DNA of 64,000 bases. It comes from Galerina marginata. Its lineage: Eukaryota > Basidiomycota > Agaricomycetes > Agaricales > Galerinaceae. The DNA lies in assembly GCA_023014335.1 (NCBI GenBank), contig JAECYW010000003.1, positions 3,782,001 to 3,846,000 of the forward strand, written 5' to 3'. Of the stretch, positions 11,337 through 24,419 are shown piece by piece; within the stretch, counting starts at the first letter, position 1, and every line of letters begins with the position of its first letter. Made by a program: the position numbers and the translations under genes. The notes under the pieces were generated by a model. The model worked only from the letters and a program-made list of their open reading frames with translations. It ran no database searches and was not told where the DNA came from.

Positions 11337-13545
11337 ATGGAGAATCCGGACATCTCAATGGTCCCAGACTCTCAAGAAGAGACTTACGAAATTCCCGCCG
11401 ACACATTTGGCCTTGTTATACAGACCTACGAGTCTGTCTGGAATGACTATTTCACTTGGGATTACGAACATTCCCAACAAACCATCGCCAGCCTTTCCCG
11501 CCCATATGCCCGCACTCGTCCCCAGCCCAAACCGACAAAACCACCGTTAAAAAGGCCAGCTGACCCCAAGGCTCTTACTGAATCATGCATGATTACTGAT
11601 TACACGTACGACGGCGGCCAAGCCTCGTCGTCATCGTCGAAACGGCACCTCATACCACCCGTCACGACCACCATCGACCTATCTGATATCCTCCGTCCGT
11701 ATCCGCCATATAACATGTGCACCTCGATTTCGCAGAATTTGCTCGTGGGCGACGACTCGCACTACATGCCGTTTATACCCTTCTCGGACGACGAAACGTA
11801 CGATTATAACACCGACATCGAGACTTATCACTATCTTGCGTGGCAGAGGAACGTAGCTGATCCTGATGGTGTGTCTTCATCTTCTCTTATTTTTCTATGC
11901 CATTTTAACGTTCCACGAACAGCGCAAATTATAGCCCTTAGATCAATGCGAAGACTACTATCAGAACACGGCCTCTTCTCCGCAGACATTGATGCAACTG
12001 AGGTTCTCCCATTGGAATGTGAAGTCCTCGAGAAACTAAGTCACAAAAGGCAGGTGCCTCCCCGTCTGCATGTGCCTGCAATCCTGACACCATCTCCAGA
12101 GATTTTCCCCCATGGCCTCCCCTCCAAACCAACCCGCAAATCCCCCAGAAGACCCCAGACGCCCGACTCTATCATCAGCTACTCCTTAGACTACTTCTGC
12201 GCCAGCCTCAATTGCCTCACCGGATTCTGCGCAATGCACGACGAAACATGTAATTACACACTCCTGTCCTCCCTCAATAACCCTCGTACTGATCCTACAA
12301 CGAACACAGCCGTCAAAGCTCAAGTCCCAAGCTCGAACCCACCGAAAGTGCCGCACATCAAAGCTACAGACGTCGTCATAGCGCCGTGCGGACAGGATTG
12401 CTTCTTGACGGCCTCGTCTAGTTCGAACTCGATCGCAAGTTCCTCAACTTAACATTTACCCTTTTAATATTTTCACTCACGTGGAACACGTTGTTTATTT
12501 ATTAGGGTACATACTGGACCTCAAAAGAAACTGAAATATTGTCAGCCGCTCTGCGTTATGCGCCGGACAGTTTACCATGTGACCTCTCCATTTTATGCGC
12601 AAGCCTTGTCGTGAGGTACGTTCGTTCTTTTCTTCATGCTTGTCTGCCAGACCCTCAGCGAAAACGATTTTATCTAGATTTATCGATATCAGTTAACCCA
12701 TCCCCCACCCGTCCAGCCACCCAACAGGGTAAAACAGGCCAGCTACTCAAGTTACAGATCATTCGGTATGCTCTCGATTTCCTATTTATCATCCCAGTTA
12801 ACTCACTTCAAATTCTAGAGGACGAAAAGCCAAGTGAATTCACACCATAACTTATCTTCCCAAATTGATATACCTACTTTGCCCGCTCACAAGCCAACGC
12901 CCAGAAACATGCCCTGCCGATACACAGGCCCGTGCAGCGCGTACTCGGGCTGCGAGTGCTTCAAGAACAAGTCGCACTGCCACTCGCGGTGTGGGTGCAG
13001 TCGAACGTGTACGGTCTCGTCTCTTTTTCCGTCTAGGCTAATCATAGACTTGTATGGATGGTCGTCAGGTCCTAGGAGGTGGAAAGGCTGCACTTGTGCG
13101 CGATCTGGCAGAGTATGTGGTACCAAGAAGTGTTCATGCTTCAAGGCGCATCCAATTGCGAGCCTCAGGTTTGCATTCCGTGCGAAGCGAGGTGATCGTC
13201 CATGTCATATGTTCTGCTTTATCGTGGCTAAATTCTTTTTCAATTTTTTTTCTTCTCAGAGGTCGTTTGTTCTTTTCTTTGCTGTTTAAGCGACTGGAGC
13301 TGACAATGCTTCAAAACCAGACCATAATTCCTCGCTATGTAGGAATGTAGGACTTCAGAGGGGCCAATTCAAGGTCAGTCCTCCCAATCCTCCAGTTTCT
13401 CTGTCCAAGTTCGTTAGAAAATACATTGAGCCATTAAACGCAGATGACAGATGTCAGGGAAAGTGAATGGGGCCTGGGCCTCTTTGCGCTTGAACCCCGT
13501 CAAGAGCGAGACCTGATTGCCGGTATGCTTTTTGCCTTTTTTTCT
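11337..13545 (+). CDS. E(z)-like PRC2 methyltransferase, arm A, SET domain cut short
   Basis: Reads as an Enhancer-of-zeste relative. The N-terminus MENPDISMVPDSQEE leads to VIQTYESVWNDYFTWDYE and IDLSDILRPYPPYN. After an intron at about 11868 come RRLLSEHGLFSADIDATEVLPL and YSLDYFCASLNCLTGFC. Further exons give YWTSKETEIL...APDSLPCDLSILCASL, a typical E(z) segment, and then a CXC domain dense in Cys (MPCRYTGPCSAYSGCECF, 12909-13010, and WKGCTCARSGRVCGTKKC, 13080-13140). The SET domain begins ESEWGLGLFALEPRQERDLIA and stops at about 13545. I cannot read the catalytic NHS and GEELxxDYG motifs downstream. PRC2 enzymes trimethylate H3K27, but this copy should be inactive unless the rest is spliced from elsewhere. 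It is the better preserved of two inverted copies. Confidence 0.68.
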
Positions 13546-14500
13546 GGTACAGAGGACGTCAACTAATTTTTATTGACAGCGACACGGTCATCTTTTGAGG
13601 GAGATTACAAGAAAGACTGCGGAATAGGTTCGGAGCAGGCTTTCCAAACGTCAAATTTGCCGTATACGCCCGCACCACACGATCGCCCGCCCTCGTCGTC
13701 AAATTCATGGTTGAAGACCTTTTCTAGAGGAACAGCGATCTTTATGTCACATTTCAGGCTGAAATTGTAAATTTGGCACTTGCCACATTCACGAATTATT
13801 GGCTGGCTCGTATCTTGATTTATTTTGTCATGACACTTCCATCTTACTCCAACCTCTAGGCCGCGCCTGATTGTGTGCCAAAAAGAATATCGAAACCCTG
13901 TAGGACCCTCCTACATCGACCCTTCATCTGCGATCTCTCATCACTCGGCCTGGATGTTCAAATGTCTGCGTTGTTACTGATATTCAACATGAAGACCAGG
14001 CTACAACTTCGTGGCCTCTGTACGCTCTTTTCTCATGCGGGTGCCCATGCCACAAATGAGATGGCATCCTTCTTTCTTCGCGAATGCATGGTCCTGGTCA
14101 AGGGCGGTGTATACCTTCTCATGTTTCGTTTATTTTATCTGATTATTTCTCTTTCACAGGAAGAGCAACAACTTAGGCACGTCCTTAACCGCCTCATCTA
14201 AGCGAACCTCGAGAGTACTTTCCCGATTTTGGGATAAGCGGTTACATAAACGTTGAAGATTCCCTTACGGCATCAGTTTGGGTGTGTCTGACCGCCAACC
14301 CAGACACCGGCATCATGATCTTTGTTGACCACTCTATCTTGTCTCCATCTTTCTTGCCGGTTTTTCTCTCGTTTTCTATAACATACATAGAAGGCGATAT
14401 CCTATATATGTAGGATACCACTTTGGGCACTTCAACGATTCTATCCTCGTATTGTATTGACACTCGCCTGGATTATCAAATGAAAATCATGTCTCCTTAT
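13546..14500 (+). pseudogene. Degenerate 3' part of the E(z) locus, arm A
   Basis: This stretch is still alignable to arm B (about 22190-23100, reverse complement). Shared blocks include GTCGTCAAATTCATGGTTGA, AACATGAAGACC and TTTGTTGACCACTCTAT. No SET core can be read. A segment translating as MSALLLIFNMKTRLQLRGLC is present in both arms but belongs to no family I recognise. Arm A has about 45 extra bases after TTTTCTCATGC relative to arm B. Treated as decayed coding or 3' sequence. Confidence 0.45.
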
Positions 14501-14689
14501 GTACTAGAGTCCTCATTTATCAGTGCTGTAGTCCATGAGGTCGCGTACCATCTTCAGATATAATATAGCATCGTCTGAATAACTTCTTGTCTTCCATTTC
14601 TTTCATCTTATTCATGATGGAGCAAAGGAGTGGTAGTCCTATGAATTACAAGAAAGCAAGGAAGATCATCGCAAAATACAATTGAGTAT

Positions 14690-17400
14690 CTACTCATCCT
14701 GGCCGCTATCCATGTCGACGTTGTTATGGGTTTCCTCTCCTTTGGCTACATCAATACTCGAGTAGGGTGTAGGAAAATAACGTGGTCGGCACCACCGTAG
14801 AGGCCACAGATCACCCAGAGAGAGTTTCAGTGAATGTTTGCCTTTTGGTGGCGAGAATTCCAGTTTGGCAGCAGGGCTCTTCGCGACGGTAACACGCTTG
14901 ATGACGAGTAACTGGCGGATCGCGGGATCGCCGACGACGGGCCACCAGTTGGCGAGCTTTTTCAGTGGGTAGAATGGTGCGACGACTGTTTGATCGCCTT
15001 GATCGTCTTCGTTGATCTCACGAGCCAACGTAATTTTCAGAAAAACGGACAAGCTAGTGGTGTACTTTCCTTTGGCGAGCTCATGAGAAACGTCTAGAGT
15101 TGGGTACAAGTTGACGAAGGTGGCAACGTCTCGCCTGAGAGGTGCTATTAGTGATGGATAGGAATAATTGATAGTTAAACACTTACATAATCTAAGCGGG
15201 AGATCTTCAGTAAATCATCGCGTTGGTCACCCTCCACCTCCTGGCATCCTACACAGACTCGATTCCTGCGTCTTTACACCTCTTGATAACCTAACTGATT
15301 AGGTTTGGAACGACGACGAAAGCCACAAGAACTTACATCAGGTTTAAAGTGGGGAATCCGCTTCAATGGCGAATCGGTTTCCTACATGGCTTGAACACAC
15401 ATCTGCGAGAGATCCACCGCACCAAGGGCGTTCAGACATGCATTCGGCGACATGACGTCTCAATGCAAGCGGAGAGAAGATTGAGGTATTGGAGAACCTG
15501 ATCCGCTGCCGGGCCTGGAGGAAGTTGAATGTAAGAGAAGTCGGCTTGAAGCAGGGGGAATGTCTTGAGGTGAGAAGCCTCGAAGTCGGTGTGGTTGAGT
15601 TTGACTGGAACACAGTCGCAGATGCGTCGGAGCAATGTGTCCTCGTGACGCAGATAGGAATGGTCTCCAATTCGTTAGAAGATGAGACGAGCTCCAGCAG
15701 GCCGTTCGACTTGGTTCGCTCCTTGAGAGATAAGTAGTGTGTACACTTTCACAGTAACGTCTGTAAATACAATTGTTAACGACGTTATTTGTGAATTTGA
15801 AGTTATGTTTACATGACATGTTGTAGTATGCGGCTATCATGCAAAGGCTGAGAAGAGAAACGTCCATTTCGTCCTCTGCCAAAAGATCAGATACATTTAC
15901 CACAGCTAAGGCAAAAAAACGCACCGATAGCAATTCATTTTGAGTAGTCCAAATCATTCGAACTGGTCTCGACGAGTTCCGATCATAGATGATCGGATAC
16001 GTGTTAATGACTCCTGTTGTGAAGGTTGTAGTAGTTGGGATTTTCGAGCAATCTCTTGTAGAAGTCGTCCGCGTCAGAACAACTTAAAAGCCGGTCATTC
16101 AGCAACAGTAATAAGAAGGAAACATATGGTAAAACTGACCATAGCACCCTGTTTGTTCTCGATGGTCTTGACAGCAATCTCAGCCAGGAAGTAGTCGTGC
16201 GGGTAATGGGTCGGCAGGTGCGACTCGATGGAAAGACCTTCCGAGATAAACTTCTTGTACAAGTCCTTGCGGGTTTGTTGGCACATGAGGACGCAACGAC
16301 TGTTCTTGTCTTCTAGAGGTATACATGCCTTGCCCATCATTTGGAGGACATCCATAATGGGGTAGTCAACATATCGATGTTCCTTTCCTTCGTAATATCG
16401 GACACCTGTGATGATGACCGTGTAGCTCGCTATAGGAAGACTCCATGCAGTATCCTAGAGAAACATTCAGTAATAATAACTGAGAAAGGAAGACATTAAC
16501 ATACTTTAGAAGCTATAAGAACCTGAAAGGACACTGATTCGAAAAGACGCTGAACAATCCGTTTATCTTGCTTATCCAACGCTTCGTGGCAATAGCCAAT
16601 GCCACGTTTCAAGGTCTTCATAAGTGCTTGTCGTTAACATGATCGAGATGAGGTTGGAGATCTTCGAGTTCGATGTTAGGAACAGATCGAATGGATCGTC
16701 TGCCGAGCAATGGGTTAATATGTCGTCAACCGTCAATCGACACTGCCTCCTGGAAGGAACGAAGACGATGACGGATTTTGAAGGCCAATATTCCTTAATG
16801 GCCAGATAAGTTGGCTTTGACCTGGCAATCATCAAAGATGGGAAACGAGGGATTGAGAACGATTGAATGTGTACGGATATATCTAGCGGACAAGCACTGT
16901 AGAATGTCAGGAAATAAAGGAAGCATTGACTTGGCAAAGTACTGACGAACCTTGAGGAGAAGTTGAGGATAGTATGCTCAGAAGCACCCAAGAATTCTAT
17001 CGGGGTATACTGAGCGTAAGGCCACAAAAATAAATCGAAAGAAAGACATACCGGCCAGCACACTGCTGCACGAAAACCCTATCGACAGCAAGAACAAAAC
17101 CTATGATGGATATAAGATACGAAAGATGCAGACGGATAAAGAAAAACATACCGTCAAGCTACAGATGCGAGACATGCGCCTGCAGTAACACATTCACATT
17201 CGCCGCTGGCTCTTCCGCCGTCTCCTTAACCGGAATTGGCAAATACTCCAGCAGCTTCGCCAGCTCGAGCTTTTCCTGGCGCACCGGCAGCAGCTTAACC
17301 CCGTTCGACAGCGCGAACACCCTGAGGAGCTCCAGTGCTGGCGAAGTGGCGACGGTGGAGAGAAAATATGACTACGTACCGAGCTTACAGAGGTTCACGC
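14690..17400 (-). pseudogene. BRR2-like spliceosomal helicase fragment, arm A
   Basis: Pieces of the U5 snRNP Ski2-like helicase Brr2 occur in family order on the minus strand. From 17400 down: [26 protein letters not shown] and [20 protein letters not shown] (first cassette, with a stop after VSHL); YTPIEFLGASEHTILNF (about 17010); KSVIVFVPSRRQCRLTVDDI (about 16770); DVLQMMGKACIPLEDKNSRCVLMCQ (about 16300); TKTIENKQ-like VKTIENKQGAMV; and the C-terminal Sec63 part YPTLDVSHELAKG...APFYPLKKLANWWPVVGDPA with an acidic end near 14690. Between these blocks the frame is broken, and the helicase motifs between the first cassette and 17010 are missing. Brr2 unwinds U4/U6, and this copy cannot be a complete enzyme. 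It converges on the E(z) copy to its left. Confidence 0.72.
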
Positions 17401-17424
17401 CTGGGAACAGCCACATCAGCCATT

Positions 17425-18400
17425 TGTAGTCGCCGCCGCTGCAATGTTGCTCGTAAAGGAGGGTGGAGGCATGCAGGATGCGGCGCCAGGCACCAAGAAA
17501 GGAAGGAGAGACAAAGTAACGCCGTCTCGCTTTGCTAAACGGTGTATGTTACATTGACAGGGTTAACCCTCACTTCACCGTTGGAGGGTAAATTCGCATT
17601 CATTATAGGTCCGCATAGAACTGCAACGAGGTCAACAAGTCAGCAAACGTAACGAAATGAAAATGACCACCAACCCACACATAAACACGGACAGATGAGA
17701 GCTGCCGGCGAGAGCGCCAGAGAGCGAACGATGGACAAATCGTACCAACTCGTGTGTATATGCGCCCCCTGCCGCCGCCGCCGTCGACTGCGAGATTCTC
17801 GGAGAGGCTGATGATGCTTCGAATCTCGATGTCATTCCTTGCCCTGCTCCGTTTCTGAGACCTAGGCTTGTCGCGTATGTCCTTCGTGTTATGGGTGATA
17901 TATTGATCCTGTCGATTCTCAGAGACAAGGACGGTGGTGGAGAGCATCCGTGCTGGAGCCCGAACACCATGATCTTCAGGCCTGAGGACAGCGAAGTCGA
18001 CTATTTGTAGTCGCAGGCGTCGTTGCCGCCGCCACGTTGTTCGTAGCAGAGGGTAGACGGATGTAGGATGCGGGGCCAGGACATCAAGAAAGGGAGGCTA
18101 CGAGGGACAAGGCCGTCTCAGCGTGCTGAATGGTGCAAGGTACGTTGACACCGTTAACCCTCACTTGATCGTTGGCCATGGGCGGGTGTATTTTCATTTG
18201 CTATATGTCCGCATCGAACTGTAACGAGGTCAACAAGTTAGCAAACAATTACGAAACGAAACAAAGGACGAACAATCTACATACCCAAACACAGCCAGAA
18301 GAGAAGACACCGGCCTATGTCGGAGAGAGCGTCTGCACGGATCAAGCGTGCGGAGAATGGGCAGAATGTACCAACTCGTGGATATATGCGTCATTGTCAT
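17425..18400. repeat. Two diverged direct repeats of about 350 bases
   Basis: The block at 17425-17780 recurs at 18007-18390. Shared stretches include GCATGCAGGATGCGGCGCCAGG versus GGATGTAGGATGCGGGGCCAGG, then AAGAAAGG, CGCCGTCTC, GTTAACCCTCACTT, GGTCCGCATAGAACTGCAACG and GAGGTCAACAAGT, in the same order. No gene is recognised in either copy. They sit at the centre of the inverted duplication. Confidence 0.55.
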
Positions 18401-20330
18401 CGTCGACTTCGAGATGCTTGAGAAGGATGACGAAAACGAGCAGGAGGTTGCCCGGTCACGACGAATGCGCCTGAGAACCTCCGACCAATAGTATCCTTGG
18501 CATCAACCGACCAGCCAGAGAAACTGGAGCGCTATCTGTTTCCTTGTCCAGTCGCGGTAAAGCTGCCCTGTGCATTGTCGACACCAACGACGAGATAGCC
18601 CCGTACTCGAGTAGTTGTACCCGGAAAAATCAGGTTTTCCTCGGCCAAACATAGTGAGATGGTTGAGATGGTGGTAAGGAGAAGAAAGTTTGCTTAGTCG
18701 AACAGCAGGAGGCTAGGAGCCTTGCTAGGAGCGCGTCTCTGAATTCTTGTTGATTATGTAACTTCTAGTTGCACAAACTTGGTCGCGGTCATGACTCTGC
18801 TCCCTCTGTCTCTCTCCCCAAAATCCTCGCTGAATCAAGGACGATCTAAGTTTAGATGGACGACGGTGGCCAAGCCTCGTCGTTGACGTCAATACGACGC
18901 CTTGTCTGCTTCCTTTCACCCATTTTCGCCGACCAGCTATCTCTCAACCGCAGACAACCACACGGTGACGACAGCACCAGCCTTCCTTCGCACCCACACC
19001 CTGGCCCTCTGCCTGTCGTAATCCTACAGCTGGATCGAGGAATAGGAGTTGAAAATGAGAATTATGACCATATATGATGGTACGGCGGGCTTACCTTGCT
19101 GTTGAGGTAAGTAACAGTTCATTGCGATCAAATACTTGCTTACCTTGTTTCTAGCATTTACTGGTCTAGTCGCGGACGATGACTATCCTGCATGAATGCC
19201 AGTTCAACCTCCCGAGAACGGAGCGCGGAACTCAGCATGGGAGTGATCGCCGTTCCCTTACTTTCTGTTCGTCGTCACGGTGTCCTAGGTGCAGAGGTGG
19301 GTAACATTTCTTTGGTATCAAATGCTTACCTTCCTCGTTTCTAAAATTCTTGAAAGGTTAAACTCACGCAGCTCTATACCTGCCATCTCGTCCTTTCGTA
19401 TCAAATACTCAAGCTGCAGTCAAGCCTGCTTGGAAAACAGTCAAGCATTGCGAGAACGAAATGGAACCATCACCGAACCCCGAACCAGCCGCCCCCATCG
19501 TCAACGTCAAATTTACCCACCTACTCATGCCATTCTCGCCCTCTGCCCGCGACTGGAGGAGAAGCCATGCTTTCCGTGAACACACCAAAGGCGGGCTCGA
19601 ACACAGTATCTCACTCGTCATCGCTAATGCCTCCATCATCGTCATCGTGATAGATTCGATGAGGAGCCGGTCTGCGAGGGGCTAGTGCTAAGGAGGAGGA
19701 CGGGTGGTGCAGAGGAAAGCGGGAGAACATACCGAGGCTGTATACTGCCAGGCTCCAGTCGTCGTCGTCGCCATCACAGATGGGAGATGCAAGCCCAGAG
19801 ACTAAGAAAGCTAAGACGAGTCTGAAGGCGTCAACGACGCCACGGGAGACTGGATCTGGGAAGCCGCAGTAGCAGTAGATAGCTTTCCTGCGTGAAATTT
19901 AAAGTGAGTTAAATGCCGCCACAAGGAAACCGAAGCACACAACTCACCTTCGAACCAGCCACCGAGAACCGCGCTCATCATCGACTATTTCCAGTCATCG
20001 TCACTGTTGCTGCCGCTGCCTTCGTCGTCGTTATAATCTCCTTCCACAGCTCAAGGACCCGGAATACCGCTAGGCCCTGGCTGCTAAGAACGCTGGCTAC
20101 CCGTTAAATACCCGTCTGCGTCGAAGTGGCGGTTGCAGGGGCAGGGTGACGAACGTACTGGTACCGAGGCATAGATGATCAGTCGACACACAGACAGCGG
20201 TATCGACTACGATTATTTCCAGTCGTCGCCATCATTTTCATCGTTATCATCTCCTCGTTTAGCAGCTCGAGTTCCATGGGTCGTGGAAGAATAAGGCCGA
20301 GCCTAGCTTACAAAGGAGAAGGGCTGCTCG
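18401..20330. other. Centre of the inverted duplication; gene relics only
   Basis: At about 18745-18800 there is a further copy of the TTGTTGATTATGTAA...GGTCGCGGTCATGACTCTG block that heads both E(z) copies. About 60 bases later comes GACGGTGGCCAAGCCTCGTCG, matching the E(z) DGGQASS codons, so this is a short relic of the same locus. Two direct repeats of about 56 bases (19100-19155 and 19293-19350) look like copies of one intron (GAGGTAAGT...TTTCTAG). Another pair with TATTTCCAGTC occurs near 19990 and 20205. I find no intact gene. Confidence 0.45.
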
Positions 20331-22050
20331 AGAACCATTAGGGAGAACAACCAGACATCTTTCTGAACATTGAACTTGAAGACCTCCAGCCCCATCTGGA
20401 TCGTACTCGATTATTCACGACAAAGCTCATGTGGAGACCTTTAAATATGGGTACTGTCACGAGGCGTTGGATAAGCACCCTGAGAGAATTGTTCAATGTC
20501 TTTTCGAATCAGTGGCCATTCAGGTTTCTGTAGCTTCTAAAGTATGTTATTCACTTCCTTCCTCAGTCATTATTACTGATTGTTTCTCTTAGGATATTAC
20601 ATGGAGTCTTCCTGTAGCGAGCTGTATGGTGATCATCATGGGTGTCCAATACTACGAAGGCAGGAACACAGATACATCGACTATCCTGGTATGCATGTCT
20701 TCCAAATGACGGGCAAGGCGTGCTGACCCTAGAAGACGAGAACAGTTGTTGCGTCCTCATGTACCAACAAACCCGCAAGAATCTCTACAAGAATGAAAGC
20801 CTTCCCATCGAGTTGCATCTGCCCGCCCATTACTTGGACGACTATTTCCTCGCCGAAATTGCCGTCGAGACTGTCGAGAAAAAACAGGATACTATGGTCA
20901 GTTTTGCTGTATGTTTCCTCCTGGATTACCATTGCTAAATGATCGGCTTTTAGGGTGTTCTGGCGTGGACATACTTTTACAAGAGAATGCCCAAAAACCC
21001 CAACTACTACAACCTTCACCAACGAGTAATCAACATGTATCATATCATCAATCGGACTTCGGCGAGACCACTTTGAACAATTTGGTCACACTCAAAATAT
21101 TGCCATCGGTACTTTTTTTGTCTTGGCTATGGTAAATGTTACGCAGTTACGATTGTGTTCCAGGCGACCGCGCCGACTTCGGGGCCCCTCACTTCAAGAT
21201 AGTCCTCCTGCTTCAAGTGCACTTATCTCGCATTCGACCTCCCCCGGACCTGGCAGTGGATCACGTTCTCGTATAGGAGAAAGTCCTCAATATGCTCTTC
21301 GCTTGCGTTGATGTCATGTCGTCGAATGCATGGCTGAAAGCCCTTGGTGCAATGAGTCTCTCGCAGATGTGTGTTCAAACCATGTGGGAAACAGATTCGC
21401 CGTTGAAGCAAATTCCGCACTTTGAACCTGGCGTAAGCTCTTGTGTGTTTCGTCGCCATTCCAAACATAATCATTGTACTCCCTCAGGTTATCTAGAGGT
21501 GTAAAGACGCGGGCATCGAATCTGTGTACGATGTTATGGAGATGGAGGACGACCAACGCAACGGACTACTGCAGATGTCTCCGGCTCAGATGTCAGTGTT
21601 TATCGATCATTTATTCCTATCGATCACTGATAGAACCTCTCAGGCGAGACGTTGCCACTTTCGTCAACTCGTACCCAACTCTCGAAGTTTCTCATGGGCT
21701 CGTCCATTCTCCTGAAGGTTGCGCTGGCTCGTGGTGTAGATGTAGACGATCAAAACGATCAAACAGTCGTCACACCATTCTACCCACTGAAAAAGTTTGC
21801 CAACTGGTGGCTCGTCGTCGGCGATCCCGCCACCCACCAGTTACTCGTCATTAAGCGTGTTACTGTCACGAAGAGCCTTGCTTCCAAACTCGAATTGTCG
21901 CTGCCAAAGGCAAACATTCACTAAATCTGTATGTGATCTGTGACTCCTATGTTGGTGTCGACCACGATATTGCCCTGGACCCTATCGATGTAGCTGAAGG
22001 AGGGGAGAGCGATAGTGATGACGATATGGATAGCGATGAGGACGAATAGA
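20331..22050 (+). pseudogene. BRR2-like helicase fragment, arm B
   Basis: Inverted counterpart of the 14690-17010 fragment. In order: LEDLQPHLD (about 20380); STILVCMSSK-like and LEDENSCCVLMYQQTRKNLYKN (about 20740); IELHLPAHYLDDYFLAEIAVETVEKKQ (to about 20890); NPNYYN (about 21000); LFACVDVMSSNAWLKALGAM (from 21294); ESVYDVMEMEDDQRNGLLQM (about 21520); and the Sec63-type block TVVTPFYPLKKFANWWLVVGDPA. At 21905-21908 CCAAAGGC replaces the CCAAAAGGC of arm A. This one-base loss ends the frame early, while the true C-terminus (DSYVGVDHDI, then an Asp/Glu-rich tail to about 22048) remains readable in another frame. Everything upstream of motif V-like sequence is missing, so it is 5' truncated and frameshifted. 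Confidence 0.72.
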
Positions 22051-22434
22051 TGCTCCGTTGTATTTTGCTGATAATTTCCCTTGCTTTCTTGTAACTCATA
22101 GTCATTTGTAATTTTTGTTATTTGATTTCTTTTGATCGGCATGACCACTGCTTCATTGTTCCCTCATACTCGAGTAGATGAAAAAGACAGAATTAAATAA
22201 TACACTGCGTTAATATATGGACAAAAAAGATGGTCCACAACGTCATGGAATACAATACAGATAAATTGGTGGCAAACGAAGAGGAAGTGCAGGTGAGTTT
22301 CGACAGAAAACGAGGATAGAATCGTTGGTCAAGTGTCGGAAGCGGTATTATATATAGGATACTGCCTTGAATATTATAGAAAACGAGAGAAAAACGCAAG
22401 AAAGGTGAGAACAAAATAGAGTGGTCAACAAAGA

Positions 22435-24162
22435 TCATGAAGCCGGTGTCTCGCTTGACGGCCGAACATCGACGCAAACTGATGCCATGAGGGCTTCTTC
22501 TACGTTTAACCGTTTATCCCAAAATCGTGAGAAGTATTTCAGAGGCTCGCGATAGATGAGGCGGTTAAGGACGTACCAAGCTGTTGCTCTTCCTGTGAAA
22601 GAGAAACAATTAAACGAAGTACATGAAACATGAGAAGGTAACACTGACAACAGTGAAAATTTGCAAGTGCGGCATGAGAAAAGAGTGTACAGAGGCCACG
22701 AAGGTGTAGGCGGGTCTTCATGTTGAGTATCAGTAACAACGCAGACATTTCAGACATCTAGGCCGAATGATGAGAGATCGCAGATGACGGCGCAGATTGC
22801 AAGTGGGTCGACGTTGGAGAGTTCTACAGGGTTTCGATGTTCTTTGGGCGCACAATTAAGCGCGGCCTAGAGGTTGGAGTAAGATGGAAGTGTCATGACA
22901 AAATAAATCCAGATACGGACCAGCCAATAATCTGGGAATGTGGCAAATGCCAAATCTACAATTTCATCCTAAAATGTGACATAAAGATCGCTATTCCTCT
23001 AGAAAAGGACGTCAACCATGAATTTGACGACGAGGGCGACCGATCGAGTGGTGCGGGTATAAACGGCACTTTTGATGTTTGGACAAGCTTGCCACGAACC
23101 TAATACGAGCGCGTGCTCCGCAGTCCTTCCCTCAAAGAATGGCTGTGTCACTGTCGAGCCAGTATAGAGGGTTGAGGTTGAACACGTAGGAACGGCGTCG
23201 GTGTGTTGCGTGGAAGCTAGAAGTTGTAAATACAGAATAAGTCATGGTTGATATCTGAGCCCACTGAGGTCGGGATGAATCAGAATTGGGGACTGACATT
23301 CGTGAGTTTACCATGGGATCGTGGATCATCTTTCCGATCTATTCTTTGATCATTGGTTAAAAATGAGTCGAGGTTCTCTGTGTCAGAAAAGAAAGGGGAA
23401 AGGCATACCAGCGGTCAGTGTTGCGGATTTGTGCGGACGGAGAGGTACCTGCCGCTTGTGACCTAGTTTCTCGAGGACTTCGCATTCCAGTGGGAGAACC
23501 ACTGTTGAGTTGATATCTGCGGGGAGAGGCCGTGCTCTGAGAGTAGTCTCCGCATTGGTTTGAGGGCTATAATTTGCGCTGTTCGTGAAACGTTAAAATA
23601 GCGAAGCAAAAGGAGAAAAGAAAAACACACCATCGGGATCAGCTACACCCCTCTCCCAGGCAAGATAGTCATAGGCCTCGATATCGGTTTTTTAATCGTA
23701 CGTTTCGTCGTCCGAGAAGGGGATGAACGGCCTGTAGTGCGAGTCGTCGCCCACGAGCAGGCTCTGCGATATCGAGGTGCACATGTTGTATGGGGGATAC
23801 GGGCGGAGGATATCAGATAGGTCGATGGTGGTCGTGACGGGCGGTATGAGGTGCCGTTTTGACGATGACGACGAGGCTTGGCCACCGTCGTACGTGTAAT
23901 CGGTAATCGTGCATGATTCAGTAAGAGCCTTGGGGTCGACTGGCTTTTTTAACGGTGGTTTTGTCGGTTTAGGCTGGGGACGAGGGCGGGCGTACGCGCG
24001 GGAGAGCCTGGCGATGGTTTGTTGGGAATGTTCGTAATCCCAAGTGAAATAGTCATTCCAGACAGACTCGTAGGTCTGGATAACAAGGTCAATTGAGTCG
24101 GCAGGAAGTTCATAAGGCTCTTCTTGAGAGTCTGGGACCATTGACAAGTCCGAATCCTCCAT
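22435..24162 (-). pseudogene. E(z)-like gene, arm B, premature stop
   Basis: Starts at 24162 with MEDSDLSMVPDSQEE and is collinear with arm A through VIQTYESVWNDYFTWDYEH and LRPYPPYNMCTSISQ. Where arm A reads DYNTDIE the codon is TAA (23692-23694), truncating the protein after about 156 residues. Similarity continues past the stop (AYDYLAWERGVADPDG) into an intron donor. Further down, the CXC and SET-start blocks of arm A are not recovered: the sequence jumps to the 3' part shared with 13600-14450. This copy is therefore both truncated and internally deleted. Confidence 0.72.
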
Positions 24163-24412
24163 AATGGGAGAAAATCTGAGAAAATCTGTTTTGAACGGTT
24201 GGGGATTGGAGATGCGGTATAAACAAGTCAGAACGTGTATGTCGCGTGTATTTCTGTTCCCCCGCCTGTTAAAAATGGACAGTCAATAAGTTAACAGACA
24301 TGTAACACGTCTTGGGTACTATGGGTAAGGAGGAGAACAAGTCAGATAACAGAGTCATGACCGCGACTTTCGTGTGACTTAGCAATTACATAATCAACAA
24401 TTGTAGACTGAT
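24163..24412. promoter_or_regulatory. Shared upstream block, arm B
   Basis: Reverse-complement counterpart of 11105-11336. It ends with GCAATTACATAATCAACAATTG, the inverted form of the TTGTTGATTATGTAATT motif. Just beyond it CTACGGCGCCATCTCATCGC resembles the first coding bases of the BRR2 relic at about 34876, so the ancestral block may have lain between an E(z) gene and a BRR2 gene facing away from each other (inference). Confidence 0.45.
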
Positions 24413-24419
24413 CCGACCT

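Noticed and set aside
13546..14500. Completed SET domain for the E(z)-like gene
   Set aside because: I could not read the NHS or GxELxxDYG motifs in any frame, so a full methyltransferase is not claimed.
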